From assembly GCA_963728165.1 (NCBI GenBank), contig CAVSIY010000008.1, positions 97,460 to 161,459 of the forward strand: DNA of 64,000 bases, given 5' to 3'. The DNA is from Hyphomicrobium_A sp963728165. GTDB taxonomy: Bacteria; Pseudomonadota; Alphaproteobacteria; Rhizobiales; Hyphomicrobiaceae. Positions 27,617 to 36,124 of this stretch are shown one piece after another (the stretch's first letter is position 1; each line of letters begins with the position of its first letter). The notes under the pieces were generated by a model that did no database searches, was not told the DNA's origin, and saw only the letters and a program-made list of their open reading frames with translations. The position numbers and the translations under genes are program-made.

Positions 27617-27661
27617 TGGTGGGTGATGAAGGACTCGAACCTTCGACCCGCTGATTAAGAG
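27617..27661 (-). repeat. Attachment fragment 1: 3' half of tRNA-Lys(CTT)
   Basis: Read on the minus strand this is CTCTTAATCAGC through the T-arm (GGTTCGAGTCC) to CACCCACCA. That is tRNA-Lys from base 32 (anticodon CTT) to the CCA end. The 5' half is absent, so it is not a tRNA gene but the piece left when an element integrates in the anticodon loop. Identical copies lie at 47919, 51642 and 57814. The left flank of this copy differs from the others, as expected for the chromosome-side junction. Confidence 0.85.
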
Positions 27662-27802
27662 GCGACCGAATATTCCGTGATCTCAATGGCCGTTACCAGA
27701 TCTGTCCCCCACCAGGCCCCAAAGAAACCCAAGGTAATTCAACGCCACGTCACCTCGAGTGGTAACACTCGTGCCGAAGTCGGCGTGCGTCTGCGCTCGG
27801 AT
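27662..27802. repeat. Element left-end sequence, diverged copy
   Basis: The 140 bases right of fragment 1 align with those right of fragments 2-4, with scattered differences. Shared blocks include GTTACCAGATCTGTCCCCCA, CCAGGCCCCAAAGAAACCCA and two hairpins (GAGTGGTAACACTC; CGCCGAAGTCGGCG with one change). This common end supports related elements using one attachment site. Confidence 0.75.
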
Positions 27803-28031
27803 GACTGCATGAGAGAGGAGCGTTCAAAGCAGCGGCGGCTCGGTTATGGGGTTCGGTGTTGATTTTGATCGGCCTCATGCTTCCGCTGGCGCGTTGCGCG
27901 AGCCCTACTGCGCGCAGAAGGCTGCGATCGACGAGCCGCTTCAGGCCGTCACGCCGCCCCCCGCTGATCATCCGCCCGCCTTCAGCTAGCTTCCGCGGGA
28001 ACCGCAGCTCGTCGGGTGTTAGATCGCTCAT
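27750..28031 (-). CDS. Small hypothetical protein, possibly degenerate
   Basis: From the ATG at 28031, with GGGAG six bases upstream, the frame opens MSDLTPDELRF and continues LAEGGRMISGG, a plausible small DNA-binding-like or regulatory N-terminus. The C-terminal half (after about residue 45) is not family-like and runs into the element end repeat, suggesting truncation. Function unknown. Confidence 0.35.
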   Translation of the reverse strand: MSDLTPDELRFPRKLAEGGRMISGGRRDGLKRLVDRSLLRAVGLAQRASGSMRPIKINTEPHNRAAAALNAPLSCSHPSADARRLRHECYHSR

Positions 28032-28352
28032 ACCGTCTCCCTGCCCGACTGCCATCGCCCCCGTTTGAGGCCGGGCATGCGCCGTGGTTGCCCACACACT
28101 ATGCTGTATAATCCGCTTCATTCGAATCGGTCAGCTATGAGGAGGCCAGCGATGGCGACGAAGAAGGTCAGCCGCGACCGATCAATACGCGAAGACGCAC
28201 AAGGCGACCACTGAGAGACAGACGGTCTAAAGTCACCAAACCCAAAAAGAGCAAGCGGTAATCGCCAGAAAACACAAGCCCCGGAAGCAATACCATCCGA
28301 GGCCGCTGAACTAAGCTGGCGAGAAGCCACCGGCAAGTGACCCACTTGCGAG

Positions 28353-28727
28353 TCAGGATTTCTTCTTTTTCCTCTTCGGCTCCCAGAGGCCGAGCATGGC
28401 TCCCGTTGGGTCGGTGATGATGCTGAGCGAACCAGCACCTTTGACCTCGGTCACATCCTTCTTCACCTTTGCCCCAAGAGACTTCGCCTTTTTGGTCGCC
28501 TTCTTGACGTTGCCGACCTCCACATAGGCGATCCACATCGAGTGTCTGTCAGGCATCGGGTTCTTCATGAGGCCGCCGCCGGTCCCATCGCCCACCCTGA
28601 TCAGGGTGTAGATCATGTCCCCCATATCAACGTCTTCAAGCTTCCACTTGAACAATTTTCCGTAGAATGTCTTCGCTTTGGCCACGTCTGTTGTCACGAG
28701 CTCGACGTGAACGAACGGATTGCCCAT
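28353..28727 (-). CDS. VOC-superfamily (glyoxalase/dioxygenase fold) protein
   Basis: 124 residues with the VOC pattern: FVHVELVTTDVAKAKTFYGKLFKW at the start and ITDPTGAMLGLWEP at the end. Members bind a metal through His/Glu and act on small carbonyl or aromatic compounds, or bind antibiotics; this one cannot be assigned. A Lys-rich tail (KRKKKKS) is unusual. Start ATG 28727 is preceded by GAGGAGG. First gene of element 1 on this strand. Confidence 0.85.
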   Translation of the reverse strand: MGNPFVHVELVTTDVAKAKTFYGKLFKWKLEDVDMGDMIYTLIRVGDGTGGGLMKNPMPDRHSMWIAYVEVGNVKKATKKAKSLGAKVKKDVTEVKGAGSLSIITDPTGAMLGLWEPKRKKKKS

Positions 28728-28819
28728 GGTCCGACCTCCTCTTGGCGCTCAAGAACTTTAGCTCTGCTTGTGGCTACTTCAAAGTGTCGGAAGCTTCCTA
28801 GAAAGAGGAGATACGGAGA

Positions 28820-29452
28820 ATGGTCGCGGCTCTTGTCTTTATTGCGGGGCTTCTATTCGGTACTGCCGGTCCAACGGGATTTTTGGCTTCGATTCATCGA
28901 CCTGAATGCTACGCATGCCAATTCGTCCGCTCGGCACCTGCGTCCGACTTCGCCCCCGTAGCTCACCCCGATGGCGGACCGAGCCGCATCATTCTCATGC
29001 GCCACGCCGATAAACCCGACGACCTCGATGACCCTGACTTGTCCGCTGCCGGCGAGGTTAGGGCTGAACATCTCGCCACCTACATCCCTCAGACATTTGG
29101 CAAGCCTGATTTCATTATCGCGACTGCGCGCTCGAAACACTCGGACCGACCGCTGGAGACCTTAGAGCCACTGGCACAAGCGGTCGGTGTGCCGGTCGAG
29201 CACGACATCAGGGACAAGGACTTCGAGGATCTCGTCGAGGAGATTTTCTCGGATGAGGAGTTCCGAGGCAAAACTGTCGTCATCTGCTGGCACCACGGCA
29301 CGCTGCCGGCGATTGCGGCCCTGCTCGGCGCACCGGCTGGCAGTTACCCGGATCCGTGGCCCGACGACACGTACAACGTCCTCCTGGATTTTCGCTACGA
29401 TCCGAACTCCGGCAGCCCGCCGACAGTCACGCAGGTGACCGAACCATTCTAA
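28820..29452 (+). CDS. Histidine phosphatase-like protein with N-terminal signal
   Basis: 210 residues. A hydrophobic N-terminus (about 3-20) suggests export or anchoring. The phosphatase core starts with IILMRHADKP (RH motif near residue 60) and has the second histidine in VVICWHHGTLPAI. Members of this superfamily form a phospho-histidine intermediate. The core is small, so it may be a SixA-like or inactive branch. The ATG at 28820 has GAGGAG upstream. Substrate unknown. Confidence 0.8.
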   Translation: MVAALVFIAGLLFGTAGPTGFLASIHRPECYACQFVRSAPASDFAPVAHPDGGPSRIILMRHADKPDDLDDPDLSAAGEVRAEHLATYIPQTFGKPDFIIATARSKHSDRPLETLEPLAQAVGVPVEHDIRDKDFEDLVEEIFSDEEFRGKTVVICWHHGTLPAIAALLGAPAGSYPDPWPDDTYNVLLDFRYDPNSGSPPTVTQVTEPF

Positions 29453-29518
29453 ATGGAACAGCCAGTTCGCGTGCGGCTAAGCCCGTGCTTGTCGGCTCTT
29501 ATCGCTTGAGGAGGCGTT

Positions 29519-30268
29519 GTGGATTCTGGTTCTTGGGCTGTCGTCGCGTCGGCTGTTGGCTCCGCGTTTCTTGCCTCGCTCGTTGAAGTTGTCGAGGCGT
29601 TCACGATCATCCTTGCCGTCGGAACATTGCGCGGCTGGCGCCCCGCGGTGATCGGCACGCTCGTTGCGCTTTTGGTGCTGGGATTATTGATCGCTCTGCT
29701 CGGCCCCCTCCTCGATCGCGTTCCCCTTCACCTCCTCCAGCTTTTTATAGGCGTGCTGCTCCTGTTGTTTGGGTTGGGTTGGCTACGTAAGGCCGTTCTG
29801 CGCGTGGCTGGGGTTATTCCGCTTCATGACGAAGCAGCGGTCTTTGCCTCGGAGACGACCCGACTGGTCGAGGCCGCGCGTCAGGACAGATCTCTCGATT
29901 GGATTGCTGGGTTGGCGGTGCTCAAGGCTGTGCTACTGGAAGGCCTAGAAGTCGTTTTCATCGTATTGGCTGTCGGCGCCGGACGCGGATTATTATGGCC
30001 GGCTGCGATCGGTGCACTTGCCGCCTGCGCCACTATTCTTTGCATCGGTGCGATCGTCCATCGGCCGCTCGCCCGAATTCCGGAGAACTCGCTCAAATTT
30101 GGAGTCGGGGTGATGCTGTCTGCCTTCGGCCTTTTCTGGACTGGCGAGGGCATCGGCGTGCCCTGGCCGGGACAGGATCTTGCCCTCCTGACTTTCGTCG
30201 GGCTGTTTCTTGGCGTGGGCCTCGCAACCGCATCCTTCTTGCGACGGAAACCGATCGGAGCGCTCTAA
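29519..30268 (+). CDS. Multi-pass membrane protein with two E-x-x-E motifs (COG4280-like)
   Basis: 249 residues, about six to seven membrane segments in two similar halves. Each half starts with a conserved acidic motif in a membrane helix: ASLVEVVEAFTIILAVG near residue 20 and LLEGLEVVFIVLAVGAG near residue 140. Paired acidic motifs in inverted repeats recall divalent-cation transporters such as UPF0016 and the Glu motifs of FTR1 iron permeases. I recall a COG4280 group of this type but cannot confirm it here. GTG start at 29519 with GAGGAGG nine bases before. Its stop overlaps the next gene by one base. The ferritin-like gene nearby makes a metal role plausible. Confidence 0.8.
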   Translation: MDSGSWAVVASAVGSAFLASLVEVVEAFTIILAVGTLRGWRPAVIGTLVALLVLGLLIALLGPLLDRVPLHLLQLFIGVLLLLFGLGWLRKAVLRVAGVIPLHDEAAVFASETTRLVEAARQDRSLDWIAGLAVLKAVLLEGLEVVFIVLAVGAGRGLLWPAAIGALAACATILCIGAIVHRPLARIPENSLKFGVGVMLSAFGLFWTGEGIGVPWPGQDLALLTFVGLFLGVGLATASFLRRKPIGAL

Positions 30269-30471
30269 TGAATATTCTCGGTGATATCGCCAAGGAACTC
30301 TTGGCCATGTTCTTAGCCGATTTCAGGCTGACGATCTCAGTCCTGAGCCTAGTGGCGGTCGCTGCCATTTTCGTCAATTGGCTAAACCTCAATCCCTTGA
30401 TTGGCGGCGCTCTTCTTGTCATTGGTACCTTGCTGATCCTTATCGAGGCGCTCACGCGAGAGAGCAAGTAG
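30268..30471 (+). CDS. Small two-span membrane protein
   Basis: 67 residues beginning MNILGDIAKELLAMFLADF, with two hydrophobic segments (about 22-38 and 43-60). ATG overlaps the previous stop in TAATG, so it is translationally coupled to the COG4280-like protein and may be its small partner. No family recognised. Confidence 0.7.
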   Translation: MNILGDIAKELLAMFLADFRLTISVLSLVAVAAIFVNWLNLNPLIGGALLVIGTLLILIEALTRESK

Positions 30472-30768
30472 ATGCGTCTGACTGACTAAATGCTCGCCAC
30501 GCACCTCTTCGACCGTGTCGCGAAGGGACAGCTGCCTATTGATGTGACCAACGGCCGCCAGGTGTTCGTGACGCGCGTCCAGCGCGACGAACTAAGCAGG
30601 ACCATGCTTCGAAGGTGACCTATCTCAAAGCGACACGCGCCGCTGTTGAGCAACGTGTTACCCCGGCTCTTAGCCTCGGGTTAGCGGTTCGGTCGGCGAG
30701 CAAGTAATCGTTGCTCACTAATCAGGAGCGACGTCAAAGGCGCTCGTATCCTGATTGCGTCCCGCTCG

Positions 30769-31227
30769 TCACTTTTTCCCCGCGCTCACATTAGGAACGT
30801 CCTCGCCGAGGGCGGTGGCGAGGTCTATCTGATGGTCTTGCTCATCAACTAGAATCTGTCGGATCTGCTCTGCCATGGCGAACTCCCCGAGCGCTTCACA
30901 TTGGCGGACGCGCTCGCGGTAATTCTTGATCGTCTCGTTCTCGTTGTTGAGATCAAAACGCAGCATCTCGCGGGGATCCTCAGACGTGCGGACCTGTTTG
31001 GCCGTTACGGTCGGCATGGCGCCCAAATAGTCGATCTGCCGAGAGATGATGAGCGCGTGCTTCAACTCCTCATGCGCATGCTCCTCAAGCTGGTCCGCGA
31101 TGCTCATGTACTCGGCACCCTTCAGCACCTGCGAATATACGACATAGGAGATGATCGCCTGATATTCACGCGAGAGATCTTCGTTCAAGAGTTCCGCTAG
31201 CCGTTCACGGGAAATCACTTCTGCCAT
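30769..31227 (-). CDS. Ferritin-like protein (bacterioferritin/DPS type)
   Basis: 152 residues, a four-helix bundle. Candidate di-iron ligands appear in order: Glu in SREYQAIISY (about residue 21), Glu and His in EEHAHEELKHA (about 48-57), Glu in NNENETIKNY and Glu/His in VDEQDHQ (about 127-132). The pattern matches ferritin-like proteins that oxidise and store iron or bind DNA under stress. Start ATG at 31227. It stands alone in the operon sense; neighbours are stress and membrane genes. Confidence 0.88.
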   Translation of the reverse strand: MAEVISRERLAELLNEDLSREYQAIISYVVYSQVLKGAEYMSIADQLEEHAHEELKHALIISRQIDYLGAMPTVTAKQVRTSEDPREMLRFDLNNENETIKNYRERVRQCEALGEFAMAEQIRQILVDEQDHQIDLATALGEDVPNVSAGKK

Positions 31228-31257
31228 CTATTTACTCCTCAGCTCTCACGGCACTGC

Positions 31258-31599
31258 TCATCTAAGGTCGCGACTGATTTGCTGAACGGGCGTCGCGGCC
31301 TTGTTCCGACCCATGTTTCTGAAAAACGTATACCAGTACCAGATGAGTAGTAACGGCGCACCGATGTCGTAGACCGCGTCGAGTCCTGGTATTGGCTCGA
31401 TAGGGATCGCGAGTGCTCCTACCGCGGCTGTTGCGCCGACACGATAGCTTAAGGCCGTGAGTGTCCGCTTCAGCGGGTTATCTGCGGGCAACATCGAGAT
31501 GATCACGACCAGCACCACGAGCAGCACGGTCATGAAGGCGACGAAAATCAGAAGATCGCGAAAAATCTCTTCAACGGTTGCCCACGCGCTCGCATCCAT
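31258..31599 (-). CDS. Membrane hypothetical protein
   Basis: 113 residues from the ATG at 31599 (MDASAWATVEEIF), which has GGGAGGGAG upstream. Two membrane segments: about 15-36 (LLIFVAFMTVLLVVLVVII) and about 80-97 (DIGAPLLLIWYWYTFF). A longer frame from 31683 lacks a ribosome site. Function unknown; it resembles small membrane proteins of alphaproteobacterial stress clusters. Confidence 0.7.
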   Translation of the reverse strand: MDASAWATVEEIFRDLLIFVAFMTVLLVVLVVIISMLPADNPLKRTLTALSYRVGATAAVGALAIPIEPIPGLDAVYDIGAPLLLIWYWYTFFRNMGRNKAATPVQQISRDLR

Positions 31600-31695
31600 T
31601 GTGGCTCTCCCTCCCGACGGTTGCGATGGTGATCGCTGACTAAATTCGCCAATGGGATGGGGAGGTTTCCGCCCGCGCCCCATTGACGTTCATCG

Positions 31696-32007
31696 TCATA
31701 GGTAACGGCGCGGGCCAGGTCCCGATACTCCCCCTGGATTCCCAGGATCGCCGATCGTGCGGTTGACGACAAGGCGATGCCAAACAAACAGCACGACGAC
31801 GGCGCCCAGGGTTGCTGCGATCAGGCCCGCGCCCTGGTCCAGTCGATACCAGCCCACGGCCTGACCGATATACGTCGCTACGAAAGCTCCGGCGATGCCG
31901 AGCACCGTAGTCAGAAGAAAGCCTACAGGGTTGTTGGGTCCGGGCGCGAGCCAACGCGCGATCAAGCCGGCGAAGAAGCCAATGACGATGGTCCAAAGAA
32001 TGCCCAT
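31696..32007 (-). CDS. GlsB/YeaQ/YmgE family stress membrane protein
   Basis: 103 residues with the family signatures: MGILWTIVIGFFAGLIARWL at the start, NNPVGFLLTTVLGIAGAFVA in the middle and GLIAATLGAVVVLFVWHR near the end. Three glycine-zipper-like membrane helices. The family anchors Asp23-type envelope stress proteins in Gram-positives; its role in Proteobacteria is unclear. AGGAG precedes the ATG. The YidB-like gene lies 16 bases upstream in the same direction. Confidence 0.93.
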   Translation of the reverse strand: MGILWTIVIGFFAGLIARWLAPGPNNPVGFLLTTVLGIAGAFVATYIGQAVGWYRLDQGAGLIAATLGAVVVLFVWHRLVVNRTIGDPGNPGGVSGPGPRRYL

Positions 32008-32022
32008 TGATTATCTCCTGGC

Positions 32023-32586
32023 TTAGGCCCACCGGCGGGCTTCTTGCTCGCTCGGGATCCGGCCCTCCGGTGTGAGGTTATCGACGGTGTTCGGTAGATG
32101 CTCTTTCAGTTCTGCGAGGATGCGATCTGGGGGTAGGCCGGTCCGCTGCGAAAGAGCGTCGAGCGTATCGGCTCCGATGGCCTTCTCGAGGTCTTCCGGC
32201 GCAACGGCACGGTTCGAACCCGTTTCTATCCAAGATTGCGCAACCTGACCCTGGCCGGTTTGCTGAAATTTCTTGAGCAGCTCACCAAGGCCGCCACTCA
32301 AGATGCTACCCGCGCTGCCCCCTGCAATCATCTTTTCCAAACCGGACAACCAGTCTGATCCTTCTCCTCCGGCCTGCGTGGAAGTTGAGGTCGGTCCGAC
32401 AGGCGTTCGCGGCTGTTCGGTGGGCGAGCTGCCGAGGATACCGCCCCCCTTTAAAGCCTTGTACGCGAGTAAGGCTAGCAATCCCATAGTGATGGGCGAC
32501 ATGCCGCCTGAGGAACCGCTCGTACTCGTGCTAGCTCCGCCCCGGGGTCCATTTCTCATCCCATTTAGGACATCCGACAAACCCAT
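32023..32586 (-). CDS. YidB-like (DUF937) protein
   Basis: 187 residues from the ATG at 32586 (MGLSDVLNGM), with AGGAG nine bases upstream. A Gly/Ser-rich N-terminal part and a short hydrophobic helix (PITMGLLALLAYKAL) precede the YidB core: LGELLKKFQQTGQGQVAQSW, AIGADTLDALSQRTGL and LPNTVDNLTPEGRIP. Family function is unknown. The start of a 44-residue longer frame is rejected because it lacks a ribosome site. Pairs with the GlsB gene. Confidence 0.9.
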   Translation of the reverse strand: MGLSDVLNGMRNGPRGGASTSTSGSSGGMSPITMGLLALLAYKALKGGGILGSSPTEQPRTPVGPTSTSTQAGGEGSDWLSGLEKMIAGGSAGSILSGGLGELLKKFQQTGQGQVAQSWIETGSNRAVAPEDLEKAIGADTLDALSQRTGLPPDRILAELKEHLPNTVDNLTPEGRIPSEQEARRWA

Positions 32587-33233
32587 GGCGATCTCCTGAT
32601 GATCAAACTTGACGTGAGACGTAACTGCGCCGCGGCCCAATAAGTTCAGGCCAAATCGCGTCCGGAAGCCATAATCTCGCAAATTCTGAGGTAACAGCCC
32701 GTCACCAGGATGGAGCAAATCGTATCTCTTGGCTCGTCGAGCTCGGTGTTGAGCGCATTGTGGGCTTGTTTATCGCCATGACTGTTGAGCTGTTCGCACC
32801 AGCAAGCTAACGCACATCCGACGATGCCCCGGCGTTGCCGACAATCGGACAGCGCTTGCTGTTTAGCTAGGTCACCTCGGCCTCTCCTTCCGTATCGGTG
32901 TTTGTAGCGAGCAGCGGGCTTTTGAGCTCGTCTCTCTCGGCGAGTAGACGCGTATTCTCGGCGTTGAGGGCGTCGCAGTTCATTTCCTGAAGGACGGAAA
33001 AGAGCTGCGCCGCTACTGGACGACAGCGTGCTCAAGCTGCCCTCTCAAGCCACGTTGCACCACCGGCACCGGGCGGCTAATTAGCCGGTGGGGGAGCATG
33101 AGCACTTGCTCGACGCTGTGCAGCAAGGCTGGATGCCAATCCGAATGCCATGCGGCAACGCCGCGAGCCGGTCGAGCATCCCTTTCGGGACCATCAAGGC
33201 CCGGATGGGAGCCACCCACTTCCTGAAGTGACT
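32587..33233. other. Intergenic, no gene supported
   Basis: About 650 bases. Two reading frames here (up to 129 residues) have biased, Arg-rich translations and no ribosome site, so I regard them as chance. A hairpin-prone AT/GC stretch (GGCTAATTAGCC, 33072-33083) is the only structure noted. Confidence 0.5.
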
Positions 33234-34474
33234 CTACTCGGCCGCCAGCTTGACGACCTCGCCGCGCGACAGCGGGCAGGCCTGCCAGAGCTCGGTCAGC
33301 AGCGTCAACGAGGTAATCCATCTGCTCGTCCGTATGCACCGGCGACGGCGTCAGCCGGATGCGCTCGGTGCCCGCGCGGCACGGTCGGGTAGTTGATCGG
33401 CTGCACGTAGATGCCGTAGCGCGTCGAGCAGCGCGTCGGTCACCGCCTTGCAGTGCACCGGATCGCCGACCATCACCGGCACGATATGGCTCGGATTGTT
33501 CATCACCGGCAGCCCGGCGTCGTTGAGGCGCTCCTTCAGCTCGCTGCGCGCGCTCGTGCAGGCTGCGCCCGCTCGACCCCGCTCGCCTTCAGATGGCGGA
33601 TCGCTGGCCAGCGCGCCGGCGGCGAGCGCCGGCGCCAGCGAGGTGGTGAAGATGAAGCCCGCGGCATAGGAGCGGATGGCGTCGCAGCAGTCGTGGCTCG
33701 CCGCGATGTAGCCGCCCATGACGCCGAAGCCCTTGGCCAGCGTGCCGTTGATGATGTCGATGCGGTCCATGACGCCGTCGCGCTCGGCGATGCCGCCGCC
33801 GCGCGGGCCGTAGATGCCGACCGCGTGCACCTCGTCGAGATAGGTCAGCGCGCCGTATTTCTCGGCGAGATCGCAGATCGCTGCCATCGGCGCGATGTGG
33901 CCGTCCATGGAGTAGACGCTCTCGAAGGCGATGATCTTCGGCGTGTCGCGGTCGAACTGCCGCGAGCTTGGCCTCGAGATCGGCAACGTCGTTGTGGCGC
34001 CAGATGCGCTTCGGGCCGCCGCCGTGGCGGATGCCGGCGATCATGGAGGCGTGGTTCTTCTCGTCGGAGAAGATCACCATGCCGGGGAGCAGGTTGGCGA
34101 GCGTGGAGAGCGTCGCGTCATTGGCGACGTAGGCGGAGGTGAACAGCAGCGCGGCCTCCTTGCCGTGCAGGTCGGCGAGCTCGGCCTCGAGCTCGCACAT
34201 GATAGTGGGTCGTGCCGGAGATGTTGCGCGTGCCGCCCGAGCCGGCGCCCACCGCGTCGATCGCCTCGTGCATGGCGGCGATCACGGCCGGATGCTGGCC
34301 CATGCCGAGATAGTCGTTGGAGCACCAGACGGTGATCGGACGCGTCCCCGAGCCCGAGAAGTGGTCAGCGGTAGGGAACGCACCGCGCCGGCGCTTCACC
34401 TCAGCAAAGATGCGATAGCGCCCTTCTTGGTGAACGGCGTCCAAAGCCTTTCTGAACTTGCATGCATAGTCCAT
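33234..34474 (-). pseudogene. hemA: 5-aminolevulinate synthase, interrupted by about seven single-base indels
   Basis: Reading across frames reveals a complete ALAS: MDYACKFRKALDAVHQEGRY start, WCSNDYLGMGQHP, GSGGTRNISGTTHYH, the substrate segment DEVHAVGIYGPRGGGIAERD, the PLP lysine in NGTLAKGFG, then NPSHIVPVMVGD and the VQPINYPTVP region. Extra bases lie near 34195, 33967, 33600, 33415, 33385 and 33300, and one base is missing near 33570. Correcting these gives 411 residues, the family size, ending at the TAG at 33234. ALAS condenses glycine and succinyl-CoA, the first step of haem synthesis in Alphaproteobacteria. No nonsense changes occur, so either reading errors or very fresh decay. 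It lies beside multihaem cytochrome genes, suggesting a haem-supply role. Confidence 0.88.
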
Positions 34475-34569
34475 CAATCGAGTTCCACTCTCCAGCGGCG
34501 TCCTCTTCTCTCCAATTCCAAGTTCTCCAGACTTTGTTTGGTTGCTTGGTGACGATCTTGGGAATGCTC

Positions 34570-36096
34570 CTAATGCCCGCTTCGTGCGGAATTGGCCCAC
34601 CAACTTCTTACTTGTTTGGCTTGGCAAGGATGAGTTGGGGGGTTCTCAAAGGTCGGCGCTATGAAGGGCCAGTTCGGATCCACGCGTCTGCGTACTACTG
34701 AGCGAAGGCGCAGACGCAGGCGACTGGGCTTCATCGTAAAGGCGAAGACTTCTTTGGTGACGCTGGGATCTTCCGCGTGCTCAAACGAAAAATTGCGCGC
34801 GAGCGTGGCCAGCACCATCTTCATTTCCAGGGTTGCCAGATAGCGGCCCGGGCAAAAGCGGGGACCGGCGCCAAACTGCATGAAGGCCCGCGTCCTGTGC
34901 GCAGGACAAACGCTCTCGCGCGAGTCCATCCATCGCTCCGGCTTGAAATCCTTCGCGTCCTCATAGTTTCTGTCATCAAGGGTCGCGGGCCTGGTCAGCA
35001 AGAGCACCGGCGTACCCTTGGGGATCTCGATACCGGCCAACGCGATGCTCTCGTTGGCCTCGAGAAAGTGGAACGGTGCCACCGGTCTCATTCGCATCGC
35101 CTCGAAGGCCACGCCTTCGAAAAGGTCGAGCTTGGCGGTGTCTGCGAACGTCATGGGCACGCGCGCACGCCCCAGGGCATCGAGCGCGGCGTGGTGCAGC
35201 GTCGCTTGAAGATCCTGGTTGCCGGCAAGCAAGTGAATGGCCCAGGCGAGGCTGTAGGCCGTCGTGTCCTCGCCTGCGAGAAGCAGCGTGATGACATTTG
35301 CGTAGACGTCATCATCGCTGAATCCGGAGTTTGGCTCGTCCAGGAGCGCAAGCATTGCCTCGAGAAGATTGCGAGGATTTCTACGAGGCTCCCGGCGCAT
35401 GGCCGCGCGTGCATCGGCAATCATCTCATCCACGAATGCACGGACCGCCTTCAATGAGCGATCGAGGCGATAATCTCGTGGCAGCTTAAAATATCGCCAA
35501 TAAGGCAGGACCGCGTTCGCTCTGCAGCTGATCATCGGCATGATGACGTCGATGTGGCGCTGTATGGTGTCGTCGTCGCACTCGAGCGTGTTCACGTCCT
35601 TGCCGAACAACAGCGTTGCCGTGGTGTCGACGGTAAAGTGGGTAAGGTCCTGAATCACGTCGGTGTCGGTTCCGGCATCCACGCTTTGCTGCCAATGTCG
35701 GCGCAAGCGATCGGTAATGAGCTGCAAGGTGGGGAAGAAGCTCTCGAGTTGGTGCGGCGCCAGTGCGCGCGTCACGAGATTGCGCTGTGGGCGCCACGCC
35801 CCTCCCTCGACCGAGAAGAGACCGTTGATCCCCAGCTCTCTGGCAACGGGCTCGATGGTGGACAAGCGCCGGAAATGGCCAGGCCTGTCCTTGAGCGCGG
35901 AGATTGCGATCTCGACTTCGGAGGTCACAAGCACGCGCTTGGGGCCCAGCTTGAACGTGTAGGTCGGGCCCAGCGTTTCGACCCACTCCTCGAGCTTCAC
36001 GTGCAGCTGCTTGCGATCGATCTGATGCAGATTCCCCACCCAGGGCAGTGCACTGGGAGCGGGGAGATCCTTCAATTGCCGTTTGGTGGTGATCAT
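34570..36096 (-). CDS. Cytochrome P450
   Basis: 508 residues. The haem-thiolate loop is FGAGPRFCPGRYLA with Cys at about 415. The I-helix oxygen motif is LLAGEDTTAY and the K-helix ExxR is EAMRMRP. The N-terminus LPAPSALPWVGNLHQID resembles the proline-rich hinge of class II-like P450s, but there is no membrane anchor. A 40-residue tail beyond the usual end (after FTMKPSRLRLRL) is atypical. I start at the ATG at 36096 (AGGA nearby); a TTG at 36111 is also open. No ferredoxin is adjacent, but the 2Fe-2S/FAD reductase at 42.1 kb could in principle supply electrons. Substrate unknown. Confidence 0.93.
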   Translation of the reverse strand: MITTKRQLKDLPAPSALPWVGNLHQIDRKQLHVKLEEWVETLGPTYTFKLGPKRVLVTSEVEIAISALKDRPGHFRRLSTIEPVARELGINGLFSVEGGAWRPQRNLVTRALAPHQLESFFPTLQLITDRLRRHWQQSVDAGTDTDVIQDLTHFTVDTTATLLFGKDVNTLECDDDTIQRHIDVIMPMISCRANAVLPYWRYFKLPRDYRLDRSLKAVRAFVDEMIADARAAMRREPRRNPRNLLEAMLALLDEPNSGFSDDDVYANVITLLLAGEDTTAYSLAWAIHLLAGNQDLQATLHHAALDALGRARVPMTFADTAKLDLFEGVAFEAMRMRPVAPFHFLEANESIALAGIEIPKGTPVLLLTRPATLDDRNYEDAKDFKPERWMDSRESVCPAHRTRAFMQFGAGPRFCPGRYLATLEMKMVLATLARNFSFEHAEDPSVTKEVFAFTMKPSRLRLRLRSVVRRRVDPNWPFIAPTFENPPTHPCQAKQVRSWWANSARSGH

Positions 36097-36124
36097 ATGT
36101 CGTTCCTGCAAGAGTGGAGAGCCG

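Noticed and set aside
27677..27862. Frame starting MISMAVTRSVPHQAPKKPK, repeated at 47979, 51702 and 57874
   Set aside because: It is the translation of the shared element end; the copies diverge in frame and no ribosome site is present. It might be an integrase remnant but nothing shows it.
32646..33035. 129-codon minus-strand frame
   Set aside because: Arg-rich, no ribosome site, lies in a spacer.
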